From: Thiomicrorhabdus sp.
GTDB taxonomy: Bacteria > Pseudomonadota > Gammaproteobacteria > Thiomicrospirales > Thiomicrospiraceae
DNA length: 64,000 nucleotides
Assembly: GCF_963677875.1 (NCBI RefSeq)
Contig: NZ_OY782567.1
Span: 186,001-250,000, forward strand
Direction: 5' to 3'
Shown: positions 35,655-43,404 of the stretch, piece by piece
How positions within the stretch are numbered: position 1 is the first letter of the stretch
Layout of the letters: every line of letters starts with the position of its first letter
The notes under the pieces: model-generated
Databases searched by the model: none
What the model saw: the letters and a program-made list of their open reading frames with translations, nothing else
What the model was told of the DNA's origin: nothing
Program-made: the position numbers and the translations under genes

Positions 35655-37043
35655 ATGGAGAATTGGACGGGAGGGGAAACTGGTTTGCAGGAACGGGTTT
35701 CCAATTTGGTACTGAATTTTATTATCGTATTAAGCGTGCCGCTATTTACTCTGTTGGCGTTTTATCACTTCATGCACTCCCAGCTCGGCTTTATGGCGTT
35801 TTTCATCGCTGTGGCGGCAGGTTTGGCAGCGGTTTATTTGCAGCTGAGGAAAGAACAGCCGGTATTTCAGATGGTGCAAATCTCTCTGGGGATTCTGTTT
35901 GCAGTTTACTTCGTTACGGTTGCCCAGACCGACATGCATGCCGGTGCGCTGTATTGGGCGTTTATTCTGCCGTTGATTATTGTCATTCTTACTCCGGTTT
36001 TCTGGACACTGGTTTGGTTAGGACTTTTGCTTTTCGGCATTGTAATGCCATTCATTCTGTCGAGTCTAGGCAGCGGTTCCCGTTTTGATTTTGAAGTGAT
36101 TGCCTTTTTTGTGATCACCAGTGCCGTTATTGCCTTGCTGACGTATTACATCAAAGAATTGTTTATTGAATCGCAGCTTTCTCTGACGCGCAGTAAGCAG
36201 GCATTGGAGATGAATAAGCGAATGATCGATCAGAAAATTCCAATCGTCCGGCTGGATTTCGATTGCAGTATTCAAAAACCGAATCAGGCGTTTTGTGAGT
36301 TGACCGGCTTTTCCGAGAAGGAACTGACCGGGAAAAGCTTCACTTTTTTAAAGCTGGCCGAGTTGGGTGACCTTTCGCAGAATCACGATTTTATACTCGA
36401 TTTGTGCGACGGAAATTGGCATGGTGAACTTTACGGTCATAAGAAAAACGGGCAGGAGTATTGGATTAAGGCAAGTTTGAAAGAGTCATTCGATGCCCAG
36501 TTCAAAAAAGACGGCATGTTGATGCTGTGTGAAGATGTCACCGATCATCAATTGCTTGAACGTCAGGCGAATTATGATCAGCTTACCGGCGTTTATAATC
36601 GTCGCATGTTTGATGAATTGACCCGGCGGGCGATTCTGGATTTTCAGCGCTATCGTGAGCCGATCTGCCTCTTGATTACCGATATTGATCACTTCAAACG
36701 GGTGAATGATGAGTTCGGACACCACTTTGGCGATGAAATCCTAAAAGGAATGGCCAGTGTTCTGTCAACCAATTTGCGTAAAACGGATACGGTTGCGCGC
36801 TGGGGTGGTGAAGAATTTGCCGTTCTGCTGCCCAAGGCAGATGTGCATCAGGCGCATGAAATTGCCGATAAGTTACGACGAATGATTGAAAAAGAGAAAT
36901 TTTACGAAGGGTTTCATATTACCGCGAGTTTTGGCGTGACCGAGTTGAGAATCGATGAAACGGCAGATGACTGGTTCCGCAGAGCGGACAGTGCCTTATA
37001 CGATGCCAAGGCAAGCGGCCGTAACCGGGTGTGTTTTGCTTAG
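35655..37043 (+). CDS. Membrane diguanylate cyclase with PAS domain
   Basis: The 462-residue protein has five or six hydrophobic segments in residues 18-166, a PAS domain (about 190-300, with LCEDVTD exit) and a C-terminal GGDEF domain. The active site is GGEEF (384-388) preceded by the RxxD inhibitory site R375-D378, so it should be an active, product-inhibited cyclase making cyclic di-GMP at the inner membrane. No EAL domain. It sits between ssrA and smpB, genes that are adjacent in E. coli, so it looks like an insertion into a conserved block. A ribosome-binding site AAGAAG precedes the ATG. Confidence 0.92.
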   Translation: MENWTGGETGLQERVSNLVLNFIIVLSVPLFTLLAFYHFMHSQLGFMAFFIAVAAGLAAVYLQLRKEQPVFQMVQISLGILFAVYFVTVAQTDMHAGALYWAFILPLIIVILTPVFWTLVWLGLLLFGIVMPFILSSLGSGSRFDFEVIAFFVITSAVIALLTYYIKELFIESQLSLTRSKQALEMNKRMIDQKIPIVRLDFDCSIQKPNQAFCELTGFSEKELTGKSFTFLKLAELGDLSQNHDFILDLCDGNWHGELYGHKKNGQEYWIKASLKESFDAQFKKDGMLMLCEDVTDHQLLERQANYDQLTGVYNRRMFDELTRRAILDFQRYREPICLLITDIDHFKRVNDEFGHHFGDEILKGMASVLSTNLRKTDTVARWGGEEFAVLLPKADVHQAHEIADKLRRMIEKEKFYEGFHITASFGVTELRIDETADDWFRRADSALYDAKASGRNRVCFA

Positions 37044-37164
37044 TTACTTTTAACTTGGTCTTTGTCGGCTTATTGAAGCCGATCAAAATCCGTCTCTCCG
37101 GTTTATGATCGGTTGCGGCGCAAGAGGCGATTTCCAGGGTCGGTTTGACGATGACGGATTCTGG

Positions 37165-37645
37165 TCAGCGCGCCATTTTCATTACACGCTGTTTTTCGCG
37201 ATTCCAGTCACGTTCTTTTTCTGTTGCGCGTTTGTCATGCTGTTTTTTCCCTTTTGCCAGGCCGATGGAGAGCTTTATTTTGCCTTTGGCCCAGTGAAGG
37301 TTGAGTGGAATCAAGGTATAGCCTTTCTGGTCAATCATGCCGATCAGGCGATCGATTTCTCTGCGATGCATTAAAAGTTTACGTAGTCTCAACGGATCTT
37401 TTGTTGTATGGCTGGACGCGGAAATGAGTGGCGTGATCAAGGCACCGAACAGCCAGGCTTCGTTGTTTTTCAATAGCACATAACTCTCGTTGAGTTGAAT
37501 TTTTCCCTGACGCAGACTTTTGACTTCCCATCCTTCCAGAGCAAGGCCGGCTTCATATTCCTGTTCGATAAAGTATTCGAAACGGGCACGTTTGTTGACT
37601 GCGATACTGTTCGGGTTGCTGTTTTTTTTTCTGTTTTTTAGCCAT
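37165..37645 (-). CDS. smpB: SsrA-binding protein SmpB, interrupted by a one-base shift in an A9 tract
   Basis: The minus-strand ATG at 37645 begins MAKKQKK and then enters nine consecutive A residues (37630-37622 on the minus strand). As written, the frame after this tract closes early. With eight A the protein continues [58 protein letters not shown] and ends [14 protein letters not shown]: 159 residues, a normal SmpB. The frame downstream of the tract has no usable start before a GTG at 37479, which would lose the RNA-binding N-terminal part. SmpB is required for tmRNA function. Either the base count is wrong or RNA polymerase slippage on the A9 tract restores the frame. It precedes the unknown exported protein gene in the ssrA-smpB-ratA block. 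Confidence 0.9.
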
Positions 37646-37739
37646 GCTTTCTTATTAACTCAGAAATCATCTTTTGGTTGTGGCCGCTTATTATAGCGGT
37701 ATGCAAGTGCGTCTGTTTTGCTGATTGCGGCCTGAATGG

Positions 37740-38489
37740 TTATTCATCACGCAGTTCCCGCTCGATGACACAAAATTCAAGCAGGTTTTCCGGGGCGAAG
37801 CGTTTGAGACGATCACTGTCAAAGCGGAACTTGTGAACCTGATTGTTCGGTGAGGACAATTCGAATTCGAGTGGTTTTCCGGTTTGCAAAGCTTGCTTCA
37901 ACTGCTTGAAAAAACGGCGACTGTCATCGTCGCTGTTTCTGCTGCTGAAGGATGGCATATCCTTAAAATAGAATTCGAAATGGAAGCTCATGCCAAGCAG
38001 CTCATCTGTATCCGGAACATCGGCTTTGAAGAGCGGGGTTAAATTTCGGGTCTGGCCGCCGACGGCTACTTCATAGCGTTCTTTATCGCCATTAAGCGAG
38101 ACGGTTAAATACTGATTATCGTGATAGATGAAGCCGCCTTTGGCGTACTTTTTAGAGTGATTGGTCAGGGAACCGTCGGCGTTCAGAAGATTTTTCTTTT
38201 GTTCTAGAAACTGGACGCTGAAATTAGTCGAATAGTTAAGGCAGCGGAAGAAATATGTCTGTTCTTGTGCAAAATTTTTAGGGGCGAAAATCATTTGCGC
38301 GCGGCTGACTTTGTCGCTGAAATCATCGGCTTCGTATTCCAGAAGCCAGGTGTCGACCGGTTTGTCCTGATAAGAGCGCTCGCTCTCGCTGTAATCGGAG
38401 GCCCAGGAGAAACCGCTCATGCTCAGGCCAAAGCACAGAGCGAGGGCTTTTCGGTCAGCGTGGAGGGGTAAGGGGGATTTCGTTCGCAT
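37740..38489 (-). CDS. Exported protein of unknown function (249 residues)
   Basis: No family recognised. The N-terminus has positive residues followed by ALALCFGLSMSGFSWA, a signal peptide with likely cleavage after about residue 30. The mature part is soluble and charged, with two cysteines (FFRCLNY and the near-terminal EFCVIE) that could form a disulfide in the periplasm. Tyr/Phe-rich strands (YFFRCLNYSTNF, FHFEFYFKDM) suggest a beta-rich fold. The gene lies between smpB and ratA, diverging from ratA and oriented like smpB, 94 nt upstream of it. This place suggests no function by itself. Confidence 0.75.
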   Translation of the reverse strand: MRTKSPLPLHADRKALALCFGLSMSGFSWASDYSESERSYQDKPVDTWLLEYEADDFSDKVSRAQMIFAPKNFAQEQTYFFRCLNYSTNFSVQFLEQKKNLLNADGSLTNHSKKYAKGGFIYHDNQYLTVSLNGDKERYEVAVGGQTRNLTPLFKADVPDTDELLGMSFHFEFYFKDMPSFSSRNSDDDSRRFFKQLKQALQTGKPLEFELSSPNNQVHKFRFDSDRLKRFAPENLLEFCVIERELRDE

Positions 38490-38629
38490 GAGATTCTCCG
38501 ATTCAATAATGAAATGGGGCTTTCATTGTAGCAATATCTCGCGGCATTTGCCGTGCAATGCTTTTTTCGGCATTTTGATGGGGCGGGTTTCTTCGCTCGG
38601 CGGCAATTTCAATTCTGGGTATGTGGCTC

Positions 38630-38638
38630 TGTTATAAT
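38630..38638 (+). promoter_or_regulatory. Extended -10 promoter of ratA
   Basis: TGTTATAAT is a perfect extended -10 element (TGnTATAAT), 75 nt upstream of ratA. The -35 region is poor, as is often the case with extended -10 promoters. Confidence 0.6.
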
Positions 38639-38713
38639 GACCTGCTGTTTGCTCTCGCATTCGGAGAGTCTTGAATCGCTTTTTAAATACAACTGAAAAG
38701 TTAGAAGGTTTCC

Positions 38714-39145
38714 ATGAAAAAAATCGCCCGAACGGCTCTGTTACCTTATTCGGCAAGGAAAATGTATGATCTGGTAAACGATGTTGAACGTTATCCGGAG
38801 TTTTTACCGTGGTGCGGTGGCGCAAAAGTGTTGTCGGCAAGCGATTATGAAATGGAGGCGAGTGTGACCATCGCCAAGGCGGGAATCAAACAGAATTTTC
38901 AAACCCGAAATCATCTGACTCCCGGACAGCGTATTGAAATGCAGCTGGTTGACGGTCCGTTTAAATATTTAAAAGGTGAGTGGGAATTCAAGGTGCTTGA
39001 TGTGGATGCCTGCAAAATCCAGTTTGAAATCGAGTTTGAAATGAGCAGTGGTTTGCTGAGTGCGGCAATTGGGCCGATTTTTGAACACATTGCATCGACA
39101 CTGGTCGATTCGTTTTGCGAAAGGGCAAAGCAGGTGTATGCCTGA
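38714..39145 (+). CDS. ratA: RatA-type START/Coq10-like protein
   Basis: The 143-residue protein starts MKKIARTALLPYSARKMYDLVNDVERYPEFLPWC, the usual RatA/YfjG N-terminus, and has the polyketide cyclase/START fold shared with mitochondrial Coq10. RatA was reported to block 70S ribosome association in E. coli; family members are also linked to ubiquinone function, so the toxin name is uncertain. ratB starts 11 nt after its stop. The pair sits in the ssrA-smpB-ratA-ratB-bamE order of E. coli. Confidence 0.92.
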   Translation: MKKIARTALLPYSARKMYDLVNDVERYPEFLPWCGGAKVLSASDYEMEASVTIAKAGIKQNFQTRNHLTPGQRIEMQLVDGPFKYLKGEWEFKVLDVDACKIQFEIEFEMSSGLLSAAIGPIFEHIASTLVDSFCERAKQVYA

Positions 39146-39156
39146 CGGAGGATGAT

Positions 39157-39432
39157 ATGCTGATTGAAATTGCGTATGCGCTTCAGGAAGAACAGTTTCT
39201 CTGGGAGCAGGAGGTCGAAGAAGGATGCACTGTTGCGCAAGCTCTGGCGGATTCGGAATTTAAAAAACGCTTCCCGGAGGCAGACGACGACAAAGTTGGA
39301 ATTTTCGGTAAGTTGGTGTCAAAAGAAACCCGGCTTCGAGAAGGGGATCGGATTGAAATATACCGGCCTTTGAAAGCGGATCCGCGTGATCGTCGGCGCC
39401 GAAAAGTCGAAGAAGAGCGTCAAAAGGCTTAA
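39157..39432 (+). CDS. ratB: RnfH/RatB family ubiquitin-like protein
   Basis: ATG 39157 follows GGAGGATGAT and gives 91 residues: IEIAYALQEEQFLWEQEVEEGCTVAQAL, then GIFGKLVSKETRLREGDRIEIYRPL and a basic C-terminal end (DPRDRRRRKVEEER). This is the RnfH (UPF0125) beta-grasp family, encoded beside ratA in many proteobacteria. The cellular role is unsettled; despite the toxin-antitoxin name, it has not been firmly shown to be an antitoxin. An open extension to 39115 overlaps ratA and is rejected. Confidence 0.9.
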   Translation: MLIEIAYALQEEQFLWEQEVEEGCTVAQALADSEFKKRFPEADDDKVGIFGKLVSKETRLREGDRIEIYRPLKADPRDRRRRKVEEERQKA

Positions 39433-39525
39433 AAAGTTTCAGGATGTTTTAGAGTTGAGTGCCAAGTGCCAACAAGTAAATCGGCGTGTTTGGATCGGGA
39501 AGATTAAGAATCAATAAAGCTTGAC

Positions 39526-39939
39526 TTAATTTCCCCAGAAGCCGCGATCCTGAATGATCTGTTTTTTGTTGGCGTTGCGTTTCCAGCTTTTTAGCATCTG
39601 ATCTTCGTCGAACTCCAGATCAAGGTGTTCGCTGATCCCGGCATAAAGATCCGATTCTGTGCTGTAGAAAATGTATTCCCAATGGTTGGGCTGAAAAGCA
39701 TCTTCACCCATTGGTGGGCCGAGAAGCTGACGCACCTGCTGCTTAGTCAGCCCTTCCTGCAGATATTGCAGGGATTCTGTCGTCATTACATTGCCCTGAG
39801 TGATGGGGGGCTTGTAAGGCGAAATCCAAGAGCAGCCAGCGCTGAATAGTAAAGAACAGATCAAACCGAATGAAGCCAAAGCCTTTGAGGGTGTACGGAA
39901 TTTTTGATTGAGGTTTAACGGTGAATCGATTCTTTTCAT
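39526..39939 (-). CDS. bamE: Outer membrane assembly lipoprotein BamE
   Basis: The 137-residue protein has a lipoprotein signal with lipobox SAGC (LLFSAGCSW), then the SmpA/OmlA domain: GNVMTTESLQYLQEGLTKQQVRQLLGPP and WEYIFYS. BamE is a lipoprotein of the BAM complex that inserts beta-barrel proteins into the outer membrane. It diverges from fur, and both lie between ratB and recN as in many gammaproteobacteria. The N-terminus is some 15 residues longer than usual; a later start is not obvious. Confidence 0.93.
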   Translation of the reverse strand: MKRIDSPLNLNQKFRTPSKALASFGLICSLLFSAGCSWISPYKPPITQGNVMTTESLQYLQEGLTKQQVRQLLGPPMGEDAFQPNHWEYIFYSTESDLYAGISEHLDLEFDEDQMLKSWKRNANKKQIIQDRGFWGN

Positions 39940-40098
39940 TTCGTTTTAGCTATTGGTGAGTTTTAGGGTATTATACACACTAATTGCGATTACTAAATCT
40001 TAGAAAGACGATTTATTCTTGTTAGAATCGGCTTGGAAAAAGAGAACTCTACTCGGTGGGTCGCAGGTAATAAGATAGAGGACAATTTTGAGGTAGCT

Positions 40099-40509
40099 AT
40101 GAGCGGAGCGGAGCTAAAAAAAGTCGGATTGAAAGTCACTTTGCCAAGATTGAAAATTTTGGAAATTTTGGAAGGTGCCGGAGATGACCACCATCTTTCT
40201 GCAGAAGATGTATATAAGATTTTATTGGAACAGGGTGAAGAAGTCGGGCTGGCTACCGTTTACCGAGTGTTGACTCAGTTTGAGCAGGCCGGTATTGTGC
40301 GTCGCTTGAACTTTGAGAACAATATTTCCATCTTTGAGTTGGATACTGGAGATAATCACGATCACATCGTTTGCATCAAGAGCGGTCGGGTGAAGGAGTT
40401 TGTCGATCCGGTGATCGAAGAACGAATTCAGCAAATCGCCAAAGAGAACGGTTATGAATTGTCCGGACACAGTCTGGTTATCTATGGTGCCTTAACTGAA
40501 GAGCGCTGA
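40099..40509 (+). CDS. fur: Ferric uptake regulator Fur
   Basis: From ATG 40099 (after TTGAGGTAGCT) the protein has 136 residues: SGAELKKVGLKVTLPRLKILEIL, the winged-helix LATVYRVLTQFEQAGIVRR, and the metal site NHDHIVC. This aligns with Fur from its usual start; the open frame upstream to 40033 is unconserved. The second cysteine of the CxxC pair is Ser here (C92-x-x-S95) and the C-terminal pair is absent, so this is a Fur lacking the structural zinc cysteines, as in Pseudomonas aeruginosa. Fur represses iron-uptake genes when bound to Fe2+. It diverges from bamE and converges on recN. Confidence 0.95.
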   Translation: MSGAELKKVGLKVTLPRLKILEILEGAGDDHHLSAEDVYKILLEQGEEVGLATVYRVLTQFEQAGIVRRLNFENNISIFELDTGDNHDHIVCIKSGRVKEFVDPVIEERIQQIAKENGYELSGHSLVIYGALTEER

Positions 40510-40568
40510 GTACGGCGCAGAGCGAGTCTTAAACGGATCGTTCAGTACATTAAATGATTCATAAAATG

Positions 40569-40609
40569 TAAAAACGGCTCGTCGGATTTTTCGGCGGGCC
40601 GTTTTGCTT
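40569..40609. terminator. Bidirectional terminator between fur and recN
   Basis: A long stem AAAACGGCTCGTCGG / CGGCGGGCCGTTTT with two G-T pairs and a T-rich loop, flanked by A and T runs, serves both converging genes. Confidence 0.8.
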
Positions 40610-40616
40610 TCCGGGC

Positions 40617-42290
40617 TTAGGTTTTTTTAGCCTGAGCGACTTTTAACATCTCTTCGGCAAGTGCCAGAGTCTGTTCGGTTATTGCCATGCCGCCGGTCAT
40701 GCGAGCCAGCTCCTGAACCCTTTGCGGGAGGCTCAACTCCCTGACTTGAGTAAAGGTTTGGCCGTCACGGTTCTGCTTTTCGATAAACAGATGCTGATCT
40801 CCGTGTGCTGCTACCTGAGCCAGGTGGGTGATGGAGAGGATTTGTTTGTGGTTGTTGCCAAGCGTCTGGAGTTTTTCTCCGACAATCTCGGCAATGCCGC
40901 CGCCGATACCGACATCGACTTCATCAAAAATCATCGTGGGCAGTTGGGTTACCTCCGCAGTCGCGACCTGTATGGCCAGACTGATGCGGGAAAGTTCGCC
41001 GCCTGAAGCCACTTTGGCTAAGGGTTGTGGCGGCTGTCCCGGGTTGGCGCTAACGAAAAATTCGACCTTGTCGATTCCTCTGTTTGACACTTTTTCTGCT
41101 TCACTCAGGCGAACTTCAAAGTGGCCGTTCTGCATGCCAAGCTGATGCATACCATCCGTAATGGCTTTGGATAGGGCAAGTGCCGCCTTGTGTCTTGTTT
41201 GACTGAGCGATTGCGCAGCTTTTAGGAAGTCTTGTTCCGTCTGTTCCGCTTCTTGTCGCAGTTGGCTCAGATGGTGATCCCCTTGTTCTATCTGTGCCAG
41301 ATCAGTCGTAATCTGTTGGCGTTTTTCCGGAAGCGCTTCCGGTTCCAAGTGATATTTTTTAGCCATTGCATACAGCTCGCCAAGTCGGTTTTCGACCTCT
41401 TCCAATTGCGCCGGATCGAGTTCGATATTTTCCGAAAAGGAGAGAAGTTCACCGGCGGCTTCCTGGGCATCAATGAGGGCGCTTTGAACGGGTTGCAGTA
41501 CGGATTGCAGAGTCGGAGCGAAAGCGATGATCGATTCCAGGCTGTGAATGGCCTGGTCGAGCTGGTGAGAAGCGCCGAGATCACCTTCAATCGCTTCATA
41601 AGCCTGATGGCATGCCTGTTTAATTTCGTTGGCGTGCGATAGGGATTTCTGCTGCTCTGAAAGCGTGCGGTATTCATCCGTTTGCGGAGCAAGCTGTTCC
41701 ATTTCCTGTTGCTGAAAGCTCAACAGTTCCAGGCGTGTTTGCAGTTCTTGCTGTTTTTGCTGCTCGGTCTGTAACGCTTTCAGGTTGTACTGCCATTGTT
41801 TGTAGCAGGTTTGCGTCGCTTCAAGTTGTTTTGGCTGATTGCTGTAAGCGTCCAGCAGTTCAAGCTGTTTTGCCGTTGAAGTTAAAGATTGGTGTTCATG
41901 CTGACCGTGAATGTCGATCAGCATTGGCGACAGGGTTTTTAACTGTGTCAGCGGCACTGCCACACCGTTGATGTAAGCCTTGGATCGACCTTCCTGATTG
42001 ACGGTTCTTCTTAGCAGGCAGTGCTGGTCGCTGTCCAGTTCCTGTTCCAGAAGCCAGTTTTGCACTTCGGTCAGATGGCGGATGTCGAACAGCGCCGTGA
42101 CATCGGCCCGTTTACAGCCGTGGCGCACAAGGCTGCTGTCAGCTCGGTCGCCGAGTGCCAGTCCCAGGGCATCGAGCAGAATGGATTTTCCGGCGCCGGT
42201 TTCTCCGGTCAGGCTGCTGAAACCTTTAGAAAAAGATAGACGCAGTTGTTCGATTAAAGCCAAATTTTGAATGGATAATTCGACTAGCAT
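40617..42290 (-). CDS. recN: DNA repair protein RecN
   Basis: The 557-residue protein is an SMC-like ATPase: Walker A GETGAGKS (29-36) in LTGETGAGKSILLDALGLALG, a central coiled coil (about 150-370, Gln/Glu-rich), then KVASGGELSRISLA signature and MIFDEVDVGIGG Walker B with ITHLAQVAA. RecN acts early in double-strand break repair. The position beside nadK is conserved. I saw no convincing LexA box in the 72-nt gap to nadK, although recN is SOS-induced in E. coli. Confidence 0.96.
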   Translation of the reverse strand: MLVELSIQNLALIEQLRLSFSKGFSSLTGETGAGKSILLDALGLALGDRADSSLVRHGCKRADVTALFDIRHLTEVQNWLLEQELDSDQHCLLRRTVNQEGRSKAYINGVAVPLTQLKTLSPMLIDIHGQHEHQSLTSTAKQLELLDAYSNQPKQLEATQTCYKQWQYNLKALQTEQQKQQELQTRLELLSFQQQEMEQLAPQTDEYRTLSEQQKSLSHANEIKQACHQAYEAIEGDLGASHQLDQAIHSLESIIAFAPTLQSVLQPVQSALIDAQEAAGELLSFSENIELDPAQLEEVENRLGELYAMAKKYHLEPEALPEKRQQITTDLAQIEQGDHHLSQLRQEAEQTEQDFLKAAQSLSQTRHKAALALSKAITDGMHQLGMQNGHFEVRLSEAEKVSNRGIDKVEFFVSANPGQPPQPLAKVASGGELSRISLAIQVATAEVTQLPTMIFDEVDVGIGGGIAEIVGEKLQTLGNNHKQILSITHLAQVAAHGDQHLFIEKQNRDGQTFTQVRELSLPQRVQELARMTGGMAITEQTLALAEEMLKVAQAKKT

Positions 42291-42362
42291 GACACTCTCT
42301 TAATGGTTTAATGTCGGTAATTCGACAGACAGGTTATTTCGAAAACCGTTAGCAGCTGAGAA

Positions 42363-43238
42363 TTAAAATTTTCCACCCCAGCGCAGTTTGGCACGTAACA
42401 GTTCAAAGTGATCGTGCCCCTTCGGGTGGATCATTTTAATGAATTTTACGTGACGAGTAACGGTTGTGTGATGTGTCGTGTCGATATGATGAGTTCTCTG
42501 TCCGTCGCAGATGATATGTGCCGAACCGTTACAGTCTTTATGCGGGCGAATTTCCACCATGCTGGTGCCGGGAATGACGTAAGGACGGGTACTCATGGTA
42601 TGCGGGTTAATCGAAACCAGGCTGAGTACATCAAGGCGCGGGTCGAGGATCGGTCCACCGGCAGAGAGTGCATAAGCCGTTGAGCCGGTCGGCGTGGCGA
42701 TGATCATACCGTCGGATCGCTGAGTGTTAAGTAACCGCCCGTCTACCAGGGTTTCGAATTCGATCATTCGTGGTGATTCGGTTTTATGAATGACGACATC
42801 GTTAAATGCCAGTTGGTCAAATTCGATCTGACCGTCTTTCTCGATGGTGACATGAATCAGATTCCTGTGTTCGCTTTCGTAGATACCATTCATCACTTCA
42901 TCAACCGTGGTCAGCATCTCTGACGGCGATATGTCGGTCAGAAATCCGAGGCGGCCTAAGTTAATGCCGAGGATGGGGATTTCTTCGTCGACAATTGAAC
43001 GGGCGACATCAAGAAAAGTACCATCGCCGCCAACGACAACGGCAATGTCAATGTGTTCGGCAAGCTGGCCGCGGTCCATGGTCTCAATGCCGTAGCGTTC
43101 GCATGGAAAATCCTGACACGAAGCGGAATCCAGCAGCACATATTTGTTTTTTGCAACCAGATGGCGCACGAGCTTGTCAATGTGTTCCCAGCTTTCGATT
43201 CCGTTGTACTTGCCAAAAATTCCGACACGTTTAAACAT
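42363..43238 (-). CDS. nadK: NAD kinase
   Basis: The 291-residue protein has the NAD kinase GGDGT motif (70-74 in VVVGGDGTFLDVAR), the glycine-rich NLGRLGFLTDI, LAFNDVVIHK (NE/D-type site) and DGMIIATPTGSTAYALSAGGPI. It makes NADP from NAD and ATP. It lies divergent from hrcA, with the hrcA promoter and CIRCE within the 166-nt gap, and upstream of recN. The ATG at 43238 has a ribosome-binding site AAGGAGAGAAAAA on the minus strand. Confidence 0.96.
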   Translation of the reverse strand: MFKRVGIFGKYNGIESWEHIDKLVRHLVAKNKYVLLDSASCQDFPCERYGIETMDRGQLAEHIDIAVVVGGDGTFLDVARSIVDEEIPILGINLGRLGFLTDISPSEMLTTVDEVMNGIYESEHRNLIHVTIEKDGQIEFDQLAFNDVVIHKTESPRMIEFETLVDGRLLNTQRSDGMIIATPTGSTAYALSAGGPILDPRLDVLSLVSINPHTMSTRPYVIPGTSMVEIRPHKDCNGSAHIICDGQRTHHIDTTHHTTVTRHVKFIKMIHPKGHDHFELLRAKLRWGGKF

Positions 43239-43274
43239 TTTTTCTCTCCTTGAGCGGGTCTGTACTGAAAAGGC

Positions 43275-43302
43275 TTGAATAAGCGCTCAAGCAAATTATA
43301 AT
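43275..43302 (+). promoter_or_regulatory. Promoter of the hrcA operon
   Basis: TTGAAT (43275-43280), a 16-nt spacer and a perfect TATAAT (43297-43302) lie directly against CIRCE, so bound HrcA would block the start site. Confidence 0.85.
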
Positions 43303-43329
43303 TTAGCACTCTGGCACTTAGAGTGCTGA
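43303..43329 (+). promoter_or_regulatory. CIRCE operator (HrcA binding site)
   Basis: TTAGCACTC, nine bases, GAGTGCTGA: one mismatch from the CIRCE consensus TTAGCACTC-N9-GAGTGCTAA. It begins at the base after the -10 box and lies 75 nt upstream of hrcA; the divergent nadK starts 64 nt to the left. Confidence 0.95.
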
Positions 43330-43404
43330 TGGGGCGGTTTGCAAGCTCAGGCCGCCGACTCAGAATTTTCAATCAACTTTGTTGAAGTTAAACGAACGTT
43401 TGCC

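Noticed and set aside
38714-39432. ratA-ratB as a true toxin-antitoxin module
   Set aside because: Both are conserved housekeeping-type families in a fixed gene block, and the antitoxin role of RatB is not established.
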